Part shown: positions 1-9,259 of the stretch, piece by piece | Position numbering within the stretch: position 1 is the first letter of the stretch | Layout: each line of letters begins with the position of its first letter | Assembly (NCBI GenBank): GCA_965263065.1 | Contig: CBDHGH010000003.1 | Coordinates: forward strand, 744,001-808,000 | From: TK10-74A sp965263065 | Lineage (GTDB): Bacteria; Chloroflexota; Dehalococcoidia; Bin125 | Direction of reading: 5' to 3' | DNA length: 64,000 nucleotides | Notes under the pieces: generated by a model | Database searches by the model: none | Told to the model about the DNA's origin: nothing | Seen by the model: the letters and a program-made list of their open reading frames with translations, nothing else | Translations under genes and position numbers: made by a program

Positions 1-850
1 ACAGGTACCAGGCCATCGCCAGCGCCAGCAGGCCGGTCAGGATGGCCAGCAGTTGCGGCACCGAGAGCCCGCCGAAGGCGGTCTGCTCGTCGGTGCGGAG
101 CAGGGCCAGCAGGCCGCGCACGGCGGCGTAGGCCAGGACGTAGAAGACGAAGCCCCAGCCGGGCAGCAGCCGCGTGCGACGCAGGAGCAGCAATCCGCCC
201 AGGATCATGAAGTCGAGGATCAGTTCGTAGCCGCCCGCGACGGGGTGCACCGGCACCGGCGCCTCGGCCAGGGCGCCGGTCTGGCCGCGGAACCAGTTGG
301 CCGCGGAGGGGATCACGCCATCGACGATGGAGGCCCAGGGCCCCTCGGTGCCGGGGTGGGTGTAGCGGAACGCCCAGGGCAGATCGCTGGCCTTGGCGAA
401 GTGCTCGCCGTTGATCGTGTCGCCCAGGCGGCCGACGGCCTGGCCCAGGATCATGCCCGGCGCGGCCGCGTCGAGCGCCAGCCAGCGGGGGAAGTGCGGC
501 TTCCAGATCAGGACGTAGATGAAGCCGCCGAGGGCGCCGCCGATCATCGCGCCGTAGACCGAGATGCCGCCGTCGGTGAGGGCGAAGATGTCGCCCACGC
601 TGTGGATCAGGTCCGTGTGCTCGAGGACCCACAGGGCGCGCGCGCCCACGATGCCGCAGGGCACCGCGACCAGCGCGATCGTGAAGGCGTCGTCCTCGGA
701 CAGGCCGACGCGCCGGGCGCAGCGCACCGCCAGCCAGACGCCGCTCGCGATGCCGACGGCCGTGAAGACGCCGTGCCACGTCAGGGCGAAGGCCCCGTCG
801 AAGATGTGGGGGGAGATGTGGATGTTGATCGCGGCGACGAGGTCGAGCAT
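1..850 (-). CDS. lgt: Prolipoprotein diacylglyceryl transferase, C-terminus cut by window edge
   Basis: Transfers the diacylglyceryl group from phosphatidylglycerol to the lipobox Cys of prolipoproteins at the membrane. Translation from the ATG at 850 runs open to the window edge (about 283 codons). It shows hydrophobic helices, an early HGVFTAVG-type segment, a YGAMIGG stretch and GRLGDTINGEHF, the Lgt signature region. The ATG overlaps the resB stop by one base (TGATG), so the two are translationally coupled. The two solute-binding lipoproteins of this window would be substrates. The last residues lie outside the window. Confidence 0.93.
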   Translation of the reverse strand, partial: MLDLVAAINIHISPHIFDGAFALTWHGVFTAVGIASGVWLAVRCARRVGLSEDDAFTIALVAVPCGIVGARALWVLEHTDLIHSVGDIFALTDGGISVYGAMIGGALGGFIYVLIWKPHFPRWLALDAAAPGMILGQAVGRLGDTINGEHFAKASDLPWAFRYTHPGTEGPWASIVDGVIPSAANWFRGQTGALAEAPVPVHPVAGGYELILDFMILGGLLLLRRTRLLPGWGFVFYVLAYAAVRGLLALLRTDEQTAFGGLSVPQLLAILTGLLALAMAWYL

Positions 851-3192
851 CAGCGGTCCCAGTCCTCGCCTTCCTCGGGCGCCGGCGGGGGCAGATCGGG
901 CGCGCCGACGTCGCGGGCGAGCCCGTGGAACTCCCGGCGCGTCATGTCGACGCCGTGCGTGGCCAGCCCCGCGAGCAGGGTGCGGTCATCGGTGATGCGG
1001 GCCCAGATGCGCCGCCGGGGGACGAAGAACGTCGTCAGCAAGGCAAGCACTCCCAGGATGATCGCGACCCAGAAGACCGTGCCGCCCGGGTCGCGCCGGA
1101 GGTTGAGTCCGGTGAACTCGCGCGGGCCGAGGAAAGCGTACTCGTAGTCGCCGACGACGCGGGACTGCCCCTCGTCGAGGTCGAAGCGGGGCGCGTCGCC
1201 CAGGCCGACCGCCAGGCGGGCGGGCCGGTCGGCGTACAGCCCGCTCACCGTCGAGCGATCGAGGTCGACGTCCTCCCCGCCGAAGGCGTTGAATTCGCTC
1301 GTCGTCCGGGCGCGGCCGAAGCGTTCGATGGCGACGATCGACTGGCCGCTCGATCCGGGCAGGTCGTCGACCACGGCGAAGAAGACCGACTCGGCGCCGC
1401 CGTAGCGCAGTTCGACCCGGCCCAGCACCTGGCTCTGGCCCGGTTCGAGGCTGCCGTGGCTGGCGCGATCGACGCCCTCGCCCACGTACTCCAGGCGGGC
1501 GTCGCCCAGGGCGACCGACTGCCCCGCGTCGAGCAGTCCGCGGCGGCGCTCGTCGGCGGGGTCGAAGTAGAAGAAGCGGCGCGGGTCGCCGGCGTAGCCG
1601 ACGGCGAGCAGGCTGCCGTCGGGCAGGGGCAGCAGGCCCAGGCGCTCGTCGCCGCCCGCGCCGCCGACGATCTGCTGCAGCGGCACGACGGCGTCGAGCA
1701 GCGACGCGCCGGCGGCGTCGGTCACGCGGATGCGGGGCGCGACGGGCTGCCGCTGCCCGACGCGCAGCGCGGCGCTGTCGAGCGCCCGCCCCTCGGGCGA
1801 CGACGCCCCGATGGGCAGCAGCGCGTAGTGGAAGCGCACGCCCTCGCCTTCGAGCAGCAGCACCAGCGCGAGGCTGACCGTCTCCGCCAGGGGAATGAGT
1901 TCGTACGCGCCACCCTCGACATCGGCGACGGGGAAGCGCAGTTGCACGACCTCGTCGGTGAAGAGCGCGCCCGTCGCGGCGGCGCTGATGATGATGCGCG
2001 GCCCGAAGAACCGCTCTTGCAGCATCAGCGCCTCGGAGTAGAGCAGCTGGCCGCTGCCGCTGTCGCGGACCTGCAGCGCCGCGCCGTGCTCCCAGTACGC
2101 GGCCTGATGGACGCGGAAGCCGGCGGCGTGCAGGGGACCGTTGACGGTCACCTCGCCGGCCCCGACCTCCTCGCCGCCGCTGGTGACGCGGACAAGGCTG
2201 CGGAAGTCGAGCGCTTGGCCGTCGTCGTTGAAGCGGGCGATCGCGTCATCGACGATGACCTGCACCTGCTGGCGATCGCCGCCGGTCGCGAAGAGCGGGT
2301 GGCTCTGCCCCTCGGCGACCCAGAACTGCAGCTCCTCGCCGGCGAACTTCGTCAGCAGCGCCCCGATCACGAGCAGGATCAGCGCCAGGTGCGAGACGAA
2401 CGTCGCGAGTTGCACCCAGGCGTACCGGTCGGCGAAGAGGTAGTGGGCGCCGTCGCGCGCTTCGGCGCGGACGGAGAAGCGGCGCCGGCGCAGCGCCGCG
2501 GCCAGGGCGTCGGCGGTCGCGGCCGGCGGGGCCGGATTGGCGAAGTCGAGCCGCTGGCGGGCGCGCTCGAAGTAGCGGTCGTTGACGCGCCGCTGGGGCC
2601 GGCGCACGTTGCGCCAGATGGGCGGGAAGCGGCTGGTCGTGCAGGTGGTGATCGACAGCGCCAGCACGGCCACCAGCGCGAACCAGTAGGGCTGGTTGAA
2701 GAGATTGAAGACGCCGCCGTTGGTGTCGTAGAGCCAGGGGAAGTGAGCCAGGATGTCGGTCAGGGGCAGCCCGCCGACGCCGCCCAGCCGGTCGACGGCG
2801 AGCCCCAGCAGCAGCCCAAGGCCACCCAGCGACAGGCCGAGCGGCAGGCGTCGCAGGGGGCGCGGGCGCAGGCCGGCGCGGACGCCCGGCGCGACAACAC
2901 GGATGGCGAGCCCCAGGCCGAGGCCGAACAGCGGCAACAGCAGCGAGGCCGCCGGCACGTGGTCGAAGGTCCCGCGCTGGTTCTCGATGTGCTGCGCGAC
3001 GGCGGCCGGGGAGCCGAGCAGCTGCGGGGGCGCCTGGGGGATGATCACGCCGGCCAGGGCGAACGTCGTCAGCGTCGCGATGAGCAGGATCGCGGCGCGC
3101 ACCGAGGTCAGCCAGCGCCAGATGGGGTAGACGGGGTCCGGCAGCGCGACACGGCCCGCTGGGCGCGCGCTGCCGGGTTGGAGGGCGGCCAT
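850..3192 (-). CDS. resB: Cytochrome c biogenesis protein ResB (Ccs1 family)
   Basis: System II cytochrome c maturation factor that works with ResC/CcsA to carry reduced haem and apocytochrome outside the membrane. The 780-residue protein has about four N-terminal membrane helices (near residues 28-51, 85-130, 168-186 and 258-282), a large extracytoplasmic domain, and a last helix near 706-726 followed by the PRRRIWARI motif usual at ResB C-termini. The segment around GPLHAAGFRVHQAAYW is typical of the family. ResC is not visible here. A membrane-anchored cytochrome c at 37984-38550 is a plausible client. It is longer than many ResB proteins because of the big soluble domain. Confidence 0.9.
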   Translation of the reverse strand: MAALQPGSARPAGRVALPDPVYPIWRWLTSVRAAILLIATLTTFALAGVIIPQAPPQLLGSPAAVAQHIENQRGTFDHVPAASLLLPLFGLGLGLAIRVVAPGVRAGLRPRPLRRLPLGLSLGGLGLLLGLAVDRLGGVGGLPLTDILAHFPWLYDTNGGVFNLFNQPYWFALVAVLALSITTCTTSRFPPIWRNVRRPQRRVNDRYFERARQRLDFANPAPPAATADALAAALRRRRFSVRAEARDGAHYLFADRYAWVQLATFVSHLALILLVIGALLTKFAGEELQFWVAEGQSHPLFATGGDRQQVQVIVDDAIARFNDDGQALDFRSLVRVTSGGEEVGAGEVTVNGPLHAAGFRVHQAAYWEHGAALQVRDSGSGQLLYSEALMLQERFFGPRIIISAAATGALFTDEVVQLRFPVADVEGGAYELIPLAETVSLALVLLLEGEGVRFHYALLPIGASSPEGRALDSAALRVGQRQPVAPRIRVTDAAGASLLDAVVPLQQIVGGAGGDERLGLLPLPDGSLLAVGYAGDPRRFFYFDPADERRRGLLDAGQSVALGDARLEYVGEGVDRASHGSLEPGQSQVLGRVELRYGGAESVFFAVVDDLPGSSGQSIVAIERFGRARTTSEFNAFGGEDVDLDRSTVSGLYADRPARLAVGLGDAPRFDLDEGQSRVVGDYEYAFLGPREFTGLNLRRDPGGTVFWVAIILGVLALLTTFFVPRRRIWARITDDRTLLAGLATHGVDMTRREFHGLARDVGAPDLPPPAPEEGEDWDR

Positions 3193-3313
3193 GGGCCTCC
3201 GCCTCGCTACTTCCTATGAATGGGGCTTCCTATGGATGGGGCGTCGTGTGGAGGGGGCGTCCCGCGCGGCGCGGCTCAGCGTATCGGATTCCCGGCCGCG
3301 GCCCAGGCCGGGA

Positions 3314-4435
3314 TCAGCCCCCGCGCGACGGCTCCACGATGCCGAACGCCTCCAGGTACAGCGCCCGCGCCTGGGCGATCGGCAGGCCCTGGCCCAGGTA
3401 GCCGTCGCCGACGCGGATCTCGAAGTGCAGGTGCACGTCGGTGCCGGGGGCCTGCACGCTCTCGGGCGTGCCCGATTCCCCCGTGAAGCCGACGATCTGC
3501 CCCGCCTCCACGGTCTGCCCCACCTGGATGCCGGCCGCGATCGCCCCCAGGTGGGCGTAGCGGCTGACGATGTCGGCGCCGTGGTCGATCCAGATCTGCC
3601 GGCCGCGGAAGCGGTCGAGGATCTCCTCGCCCTGGAACCCGGCCGCGGCCGCGGCGTCGAGGTCGGCCTGCGTGAGCTCGACGTAGTCCCAGTCGGCGCG
3701 GATCACGACGCCCTGCTTCGCCGCCAGAGTCGGCGTCGCCAGGGTCACCGACAGCTCGGCCGGGCAGCCGCCGACGTCGCCGCTGTAGAAGTCGACGCCC
3801 TCGTGGGTGCCGTTGCGGTAGGCCCGCGCCGAGCCCGGCAGCAGCAGTTCGGAGGCCGGCACGCAGGCGCCCGCGACGGGGATACTGAAGCCCAGCAGCG
3901 GCGCCTCTGATGTGGCCGGGGCCGGCGGGTCGGACGCAGCCGTGGCCGGGGCCGGCGGGTCGGATGTGGCCGGGGAGTCGGCAGGGGGGTCGGGCTGGGC
4001 CGCCGACGCGTCCGAAGCTTCTGACGCGTCCGGGGCGGCCACGGCGTCGGCGCCCGAATTGGACGGTTGCGCGGCCGCGCTGCTGGACTCGCTGCCGGCG
4101 GCGGGGGCCGCGACGACCTCAGGCGCGGCGACCGGGTCGTCGTCGTTGAGGACGAAGGCCAGCGCGCCCGCGATGACGAACACCACCAGCGCGACGACCA
4201 CCCAGACCTCCGTCGCGCCGGGCAGGGGGGCGCCGCCCTGCCGGCGGGCGGCCTCGAGCGATGTGCGTGGGTCGACGACCCCGACCGGGCGCGATGGCCG
4301 GCGTGCCCGGCTGGCCGGGCGTAGGGGGGCGGCGTCCTTCGGAAGGGGCGTGCGATCGTCAGACGGCGGTGGCGGGATGACGCAAACCCTCCGTCTCCGT
4401 CGGGCCGCCGGCGGCGGCGTGCCTGGACACCGCAA
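3314..4435 (-). CDS. M23 family metallopeptidase, membrane-anchored
   Basis: Probable zinc peptidoglycan endopeptidase (LytM/peptidase_M23 fold) or a degenerate relative acting outside the membrane. One transmembrane helix lies near residues 75-97, then a long Ala/Pro/Ser/Asp-rich linker (about 100-180) holding a repeated DPPAPAT unit, then the peptidase domain with HEGVDF and, near the C-terminus, VHLHFEI (zinc His pattern HxH). The start is uncertain: the open frame begins at a TTG, no convincing ribosome site is seen, and the true start may be up to about 60 codons downstream. The anchor precedes the linker, so the catalytic domain is outside. Confidence 0.82.
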   Translation of the reverse strand: MRCPGTPPPAARRRRRVCVIPPPPSDDRTPLPKDAAPLRPASRARRPSRPVGVVDPRTSLEAARRQGGAPLPGATEVWVVVALVVFVIAGALAFVLNDDDPVAAPEVVAAPAAGSESSSAAAQPSNSGADAVAAPDASEASDASAAQPDPPADSPATSDPPAPATAASDPPAPATSEAPLLGFSIPVAGACVPASELLLPGSARAYRNGTHEGVDFYSGDVGGCPAELSVTLATPTLAAKQGVVIRADWDYVELTQADLDAAAAAGFQGEEILDRFRGRQIWIDHGADIVSRYAHLGAIAAGIQVGQTVEAGQIVGFTGESGTPESVQAPGTDVHLHFEIRVGDGYLGQGLPIAQARALYLEAFGIVEPSRGG

Positions 4436-4470
4436 GAGCGTAGCGACGGGCCCGTCCCACGGCGGCGCGC

Positions 4471-5244
4471 CTACCGGCGCAGGCCGGCGTGCAGGGCCTC
4501 GGCGTGCGCGCGACTCTCGTAGCGGTCGTCGAGCGGGGGCAGCGGCGCGGGGTCGGCCGCGCCGTCACGGCGGGCCAGCGCGAGCGCGATGAGGCGGTCG
4601 GCGAGGCGCGGGTTCTTGGGCAGCAGCGCGCCGTGCAGGTAGGTCCCGAAGGCGTTGCGCGTGCGCGCCCCCTCGGTGCCGTCGCCGCCGTTGTTGCCGA
4701 AGCCCGCGACGACGGTCGCCAGCGGCGCCGCGCCCTCGTTGAGGTAGGTGCGCCCGCCGTGGTTCTCGAAGCCGACGAGCGTGTCGTCCTCCCACATCGC
4801 GACGACGTTGCCCACGCAGCGCTCGAAGCGACGGCCCGGGTGCGCCGAAATGATGTCGAAGACGCCGGCGCCCTCCATCACGCCGCCGTCGATGTCGCGG
4901 TAGCTGCGGCCGAACATCTGGTAGCCGCCGCAGACGGCGAGGATGACGCCGTCGGCGTCGCGGTAGTCGCACAGCGGCCCGGCGCGGGCGATCAAGTCCT
5001 GCTGGATGCGGCGCTGCTCCCGGTCCTGGCCGCCGCCGATGAAGATGAGATCGGTCGTCTCCGGGTCCCAGGCGTCGCCGATCTCGATCGCGCGGACCTC
5101 CAGGTCGATGCCGCGGGCCGCGCAGCGCGCGCGCAGCGCCATGATGTTGCCGCGGTCGCCGTAGAGGTTCATCAGCGACGGGTAGAGGTGGGCGAGCGTG
5201 AGCGTACGCCGCGGGGGCGGGGCGGCGGATCGGCGGCGAGGCAT
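4471..5244 (-). CDS. gatD: Lipid II isoglutaminyl synthase, glutaminase subunit GatD
   Basis: Class I glutamine amidotransferase subunit that makes ammonia for amidation of the D-Glu of lipid II. It is 257 residues. The nucleophile Cys105 sits in an AVCGGYQ elbow and His204 in TYLHG, both typical of the GatD/CobB-like type. Its ATG overlaps the murT stop (TGATG), the usual murT-gatD coupling. Function in peptidoglycan amidation is inferred from family and pairing. Confidence 0.9.
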   Translation of the reverse strand: MPRRRSAAPPPRRTLTLAHLYPSLMNLYGDRGNIMALRARCAARGIDLEVRAIEIGDAWDPETTDLIFIGGGQDREQRRIQQDLIARAGPLCDYRDADGVILAVCGGYQMFGRSYRDIDGGVMEGAGVFDIISAHPGRRFERCVGNVVAMWEDDTLVGFENHGGRTYLNEGAAPLATVVAGFGNNGGDGTEGARTRNAFGTYLHGALLPKNPRLADRLIALALARRDGAADPAPLPPLDDRYESRAHAEALHAGLRR

Positions 5245-6689
5245 CAGGCGCCCTCCCAGATGCCCTGCGCGCCGGCCATGCGGCCGAGCTGCTCGCGGAC
5301 GTCGAGCAGGGCGGTGTAGGTGGGCAGCACGACGAGCGGCGCGCCGGAGGGCAGGGCGTCGAGCCGGGCGCGCAGGGCGGCCGCGATCGAGCGCTCGACG
5401 GCGAGGGGCTCGGGGAAGCCCGCGTAGCGCAGCCGCAGCGCCATGTCGGCCGCGCGCCGCCCGCCCACGACGAGCGAGGCGGCGTCGTGCAGGACCTCCC
5501 AGTCGGTGTCCCAGATCCAGGAGACATCGGTGCCGTCGGCGAGGCCGTCGTTGAGCAGGACGAGCAGGTGCTGGGGGCCACCGGGGGTCAGGGTGCGCAG
5601 CGCCGCGTTGACGCCGGCCGGGTTCTTGCCCAGCAGGATGCGCACGGCGTGCCCCTCGACCAGCAACTCCTCCTGCCGTCCGAAGGCGGCGGCGGCGCCG
5701 GCGAGGCCGGCGGCCACGTCGGCCGCGGGGAGGCCCAGGGCCGTCGCAGCGGCGGCGGCGCCCAGCGCGTTGTAGACGTTGTAGAGGCCGCGCAGCGGCG
5801 CCCGCACGCGGCGCTCCTCGTCGCCGCTGCGGAGGCTGAAGGCGAGCCCGCCGTCGGCGTCGAGGTCGATCTCCCGCGCGACGACCCCGGGCTCGGGCCG
5901 CGCGGGGCCGTCGCCGGCCGCGCCCGGGCAGGCCCAGAGGCCCAGGTGCGCGAGGTAGCGTCGCTCGTAGACGTAGTCCGCGCCGCTCTCCTCATCCCAG
6001 AGCGCGTCCAGCGAGCGCTGCGCCGCATCGGGCGGCTCCGCGACCGCGGCGTCGTCGATGCCGAAGTGGAGGACCGGGCCGCGGGCGTCGCGGGCGAGCG
6101 TGGAGACGGACGGGTCGTCGGCGTTGAGCACGACCGTGGTCTCGGGCGGGAGTTCCGCGAGCGTCTCCCGCCACTGCTCGCGCACGGCCTCGATCTCGCC
6201 GTAGCGGTCGAGCTGGTCGCGCGAGAGGTTGCCGATCAGCAGCGCGCGGGGCCGGACGGCGCGGGCCGCCTCGCGCAGGGTCGCCTCGTCGGTCTCGAAG
6301 ACGCCGGCCGCGCCGGGCGGCAGCGCGCCGGACGGGCCGGCGGCGTCGATCAGGGCGGCGCCGATGCCGCGCATCAGGTTGGACCCGGCCCGGTTGTGCA
6401 CCACGCGGCGGCCGCCGGCTTCAAGGATGCCGGCCAGCATGCGCGCCGTCGTGGTCTTGCCGTTGGTGCCGGTGACGAGCACCACGGCGTCGAGCTGGGC
6501 GGCCAGCCGCGCGACCAGCCGGCCGTCGATGCGCTCCGCGACGAGGCCCGGCAGGGCGGTGCCGCCGCGGCCCAGGCGCCGGCTCGCGCGCTGCGCCAGC
6601 TTGCCCGCCAGCACCGCGGCGCGGGCGCGGGCCGGACGCGGGGGCAACGCGCGACGGGCGGCGCCGGCCGCCTCAGGCGGGGCTGGCAT
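5244..6689 (-). CDS. murT: Lipid II isoglutaminyl synthase subunit MurT
   Basis: Mur-ligase-type ATPase that activates the D-Glu gamma/alpha carboxylate of lipid II and uses ammonia from GatD. It is 481 residues. The ATP loop GTNGKTT is at residues 74-80, a central Mur ligase domain follows, and the C-terminal DUF1727 part contains LADGTDVSWIWD, where Asp385 matches the Asp that completes the GatD catalytic triad. The four-Cys zinc ribbon normally inserted in the middle domain is largely missing: only Cys254 remains. The start overlaps the end of the upstream protease gene by 17 bases, so all three genes likely share one transcript. Confidence 0.9.
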   Translation of the reverse strand: MPAPPEAAGAARRALPPRPARARAAVLAGKLAQRASRRLGRGGTALPGLVAERIDGRLVARLAAQLDAVVLVTGTNGKTTTARMLAGILEAGGRRVVHNRAGSNLMRGIGAALIDAAGPSGALPPGAAGVFETDEATLREAARAVRPRALLIGNLSRDQLDRYGEIEAVREQWRETLAELPPETTVVLNADDPSVSTLARDARGPVLHFGIDDAAVAEPPDAAQRSLDALWDEESGADYVYERRYLAHLGLWACPGAAGDGPARPEPGVVAREIDLDADGGLAFSLRSGDEERRVRAPLRGLYNVYNALGAAAAATALGLPAADVAAGLAGAAAAFGRQEELLVEGHAVRILLGKNPAGVNAALRTLTPGGPQHLLVLLNDGLADGTDVSWIWDTDWEVLHDAASLVVGGRRAADMALRLRYAGFPEPLAVERSIAAALRARLDALPSGAPLVVLPTYTALLDVREQLGRMAGAQGIWEGA

Positions 6690-7815
6690 CGGCCTGCAGG
6701 GCGGCGACCACCTGATCCAGGCCCACCAGGCCGAGCAGCCGCCCGTCCTCGACGACGGGCAGGATGGGGCTGTTCTCGGCCTGCAGGCGCTCCAAGGCCT
6801 CCTGCCCGGTGGCGCCGGGATGGATGGGGGTGATGTTCGCGGCCGGGATCATCACGTCGGCCATGCTGGCGGTCTCGTAGCGTTCGGCGTCGATCAGCAG
6901 CAGGCTGGCGCCCGTCGCGAGCCCGACGACCGTGCCGTCGCGGGTGAGGAGGTAGGCGGTGTGGGGGTCGACGCGGTTGCGGAAGGGGGCCGTCCAGCGC
7001 ACGGGGGCGCCGGCGTCGACGCTGCGCAGGTCGGTCGACATGAAGTCGCGCACGACGACGCCGGCCAGGGCCCGCTGCGTCGCGGCGGAGCGCAGCGTCT
7101 GGCTGGCGGCGTTAAACAGGAAGACGCCGATGAGGATGAACATCAGCCCGCCGAAGCCGGGGCTGCCGAAGCCCAGGTCCAGGTCGAGGAAGCTGACCAC
7201 GCCCCAGACGACGAAGAGGCCCGCGAAGGCCTGCCCCACGCGCGCCGCCCAGCGGGTGGAGCGGTCGCGGTTGCCGCTGATGCCCCAGACCACGGAGCGG
7301 AAGACGCGGCCGCCGTCGAGGGGGAAGCCGGGCAGCATGTTGAAGGCCGCGATGATGATATTGCCGGCGCCCAGCCAGAGCACCAGTTCGGTCAGCAGCT
7401 CGTGCGGCTCGCCGGCCAGCAGGGCGGCGGCGATGAAGAGCCCGCCGATGATGGCGCTGGTCAGCGGCCCCACGACGGCGATGACGAACTCCTGCATCGC
7501 GGAGCGGGACTCTTGGTTGATCTGCGAGACGCCGCCCAGCACGAACAGCGTGATGCTCGAAACCTGCAGTCCGTACAGCCGCGCCGCGACCGAGTGCGCC
7601 AGCTCGTGCAGCAGCAGGGAGGTGAAGAAGACGACCGCGCCCAGCACGCCGAGGCTCCAGGCGACCACAGCGTCGGGCGGCGGACTGACCCGGTCGGGCA
7701 GCATGCTCGCGCCGAGCAGGTAGGTCACGAACGCCAGGGCGAGGAAGAACGAGTAATCGAGCAAGATTGGGATGCCGAAGATCTTGCCCAGGCTGACGCC
7801 GCCGCCACTGCGCAT
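6673..7815 (-). CDS. Site-2 protease family protein with C-terminal CBS domains
   Basis: Intramembrane zinc metalloprotease (M50, rhomboid-unrelated) of the SpoIVFB/Rip3 type. Numbered from the ATG at 7815 (380 residues), HELAH at about 70-74 and the NMLPGFPLDGGR motif ending near 167-170 give the zinc ligands. About five to six membrane helices come first, then two CBS motifs (about 255-375) that may sense an adenosine ligand. The start at 7815 was chosen because a GAGAGGGGG ribosome site precedes it; a longer frame begins at 7866. Substrate unknown. Confidence 0.88.
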   Translation of the reverse strand: MRSGGGVSLGKIFGIPILLDYSFFLALAFVTYLLGASMLPDRVSPPPDAVVAWSLGVLGAVVFFTSLLLHELAHSVAARLYGLQVSSITLFVLGGVSQINQESRSAMQEFVIAVVGPLTSAIIGGLFIAAALLAGEPHELLTELVLWLGAGNIIIAAFNMLPGFPLDGGRVFRSVVWGISGNRDRSTRWAARVGQAFAGLFVVWGVVSFLDLDLGFGSPGFGGLMFILIGVFLFNAASQTLRSAATQRALAGVVVRDFMSTDLRSVDAGAPVRWTAPFRNRVDPHTAYLLTRDGTVVGLATGASLLLIDAERYETASMADVMIPAANITPIHPGATGQEALERLQAENSPILPVVEDGRLLGLVGLDQVVAALQADASPA

Positions 7816-7912
7816 ACAGGCCCCCTCTCGCACCGTGCCCCACCCAGCATACGGCTCCCTCAGCATACGGATCGCGCCGCGTGTCCGGTGTGTTCCGGCG
7901 AGACCGGCGTCG

Positions 7913-8665
7913 TCAGGCAGGGATCAGGCGTCGCTCGCGCAGCGCCTCGACGAGGCCGCCGACGCCGGGCAGCTCCAGCCCGGCGTGGATGCCGTCGCTG
8001 TTCTTGGCGCCGACGCGCACGGCCAGGCCCAGTCCGGCCTGCTGCGCGCCCAGGATGTCGGCTTCGGGGGTGTCGCCCACGAAGGCCGTCTCGGCCTTGG
8101 CCACGCCGAGGGCCGCGGCGGTGGCGTCGAACATGCGGGGGTGCGGCTTCCAGGCGCCGGTCTCGTCGGAGTAGATCTGGGCGCTGAAGTAGCGGCTCAG
8201 GCCGAGATCGTCGAGCAGCGCACGCATGACGGGGCCGGGGCTGAAGCCGCTGTTGCTGACCAGCGCCAGCCGCAGACCGGAGGCGCGCAGCGCCGCCAGG
8301 CTGTCGATCGCGCCGGGCAGGAGCTCCGGCGGCGTGTAGCGGGAGCCGCCGTGGATCGCGGCGGCGACGCCGGCGGCCGCGCCGGGCGGGAGATCGCGGG
8401 CGGGGTCCAGCGTGGGGTCGAGGTGGCGATAGGACAGCGCCAGCCGGCCGGCCCCGTCGAGGTCGAGGTTGTCCTGGTGCACCGCCACCAGTGCGTCGAC
8501 GGCGGCCTGGAAGGCGTCCGCGATCGCTTCCGGGGAGGCGGGGCGGCCACCGTCGCGCAGAGCGACACCGACACGGCGCACGCGCTCGGCGGCGCGCTCC
8601 CGGCCGCGACCCGGCGGATCGGCGACCAGCGTGCCCCAGAGGTCGAACGCGAGCGCGCGCAGCAT
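7913..8665 (-). CDS. HAD family hydrolase (subfamily IA)
   Basis: Haloacid-dehalogenase-fold hydrolase, 250 residues. Motif I is AFDLWGTLV, motif II a SNSG loop, motif III GAWKPHP with the Lys, motif IV FVGDTPEADILGA. The second Asp of the classical DxD is Trp, as in a subgroup that includes dehalogenase-like members, so a phosphatase role is not certain. The start at 8665 is supported by a GGAGG site about 5 bases upstream; an ATG-less extension to 8698 is less likely. Substrate cannot be told from sequence. Confidence 0.82.
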   Translation of the reverse strand: MLRALAFDLWGTLVADPPGRGRERAAERVRRVGVALRDGGRPASPEAIADAFQAAVDALVAVHQDNLDLDGAGRLALSYRHLDPTLDPARDLPPGAAAGVAAAIHGGSRYTPPELLPGAIDSLAALRASGLRLALVSNSGFSPGPVMRALLDDLGLSRYFSAQIYSDETGAWKPHPRMFDATAAALGVAKAETAFVGDTPEADILGAQQAGLGLAVRVGAKNSDGIHAGLELPGVGGLVEALRERRLIPA

Positions 8666-8718
8666 CGGGGCCTCCGCAGGCAGGCCGTCACGCCGCACCG
8701 GGCGACGCCCAACGACGC

Positions 8719-8742
8719 AGCCCCCGGACTGAGCCGGGGGCT
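8719..8742 (-). terminator. Hairpin after tatA
   Basis: Perfect 9-bp inverted repeat, AGCCCCCGG and CCGGGGGCT, with a 6-base loop, lying just past the tatA stop on the minus strand and before the HAD gene. There is no U tract, so it may act as a weak intrinsic terminator, a Rho-assisted stop or an mRNA stabiliser. Confidence 0.5.
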
Positions 8743-8769
8743 CGGGACGCCGCGGACGGGCGGTGCTGC

Positions 8770-9030
8770 TTAGGTCTTGTCGTCCGGCGTCGCGGGGGGC
8801 GTCTCTGCTGGCTTCGCCTCGGCGGCGACGCTTTCAGCTTCGCCCTCAGCGTCCTTATCGCCTTCGTCGTCGCCGTCACCGTCGCCCTCGCCCGGCCTGA
8901 TGGAGGCCTCCTGGCGGAACTCGCGCAGGCCCATCCCCAGCGCCTTACCGACGCCCGTGAGTCGCCCTGCGCCGAAGATGACGAGAACGATCACGACGAT
9001 GACCACCGCCTCAATCGGCCCGAAACTCAT
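8770..9030 (-). CDS. tatA: Sec-independent protein translocase TatA/E
   Basis: Small pore-forming subunit of the twin-arginine pathway. From the ATG at 9030 it is 86 residues: a single N-terminal helix (PIEAVVIVVIVLVIFG), the hinge FGAGRLTGVGKALG, an amphipathic helix ending GLREFR, and an acidic Asp/Glu/Gly-rich tail. No TatB or TatC gene is nearby. The two Tat-signal lipoproteins at 31304 and 46697 show the pathway is used. Confidence 0.85.
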   Translation of the reverse strand: MSFGPIEAVVIVVIVLVIFGAGRLTGVGKALGMGLREFRQEASIRPGEGDGDGDDEGDKDAEGEAESVAAEAKPAETPPATPDDKT

Positions 9031-9259
9031 ACCGACACTCCCAGCGCAACCGTTGGAACAGAACCGCCGATCCTGCTGCGCGGCCGAGCGCAGATAGCGG
9101 CCCCTCGGACATCCCCCGTCTGCGCATCGGCGCACGACCGCGGGGGCCCGGTGAGTTGCCGCGTGAGTGTATCAGCGGCTCCGGGGCGAGGCCATCCACG
9201 GGCGAACCGGGCAGGCGCGACAGTGCGATCAGGGCGGGGCCCGTCGCGCGGGGGCCGTC

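Noticed and set aside
925..3219. Long open frame on the plus strand opposite resB
   Set aside because: Antisense shadow of a GC-rich gene; its translation is low-complexity Gln/Ala/Arg/Asp with no motif, while the minus frame is a clear ResB.
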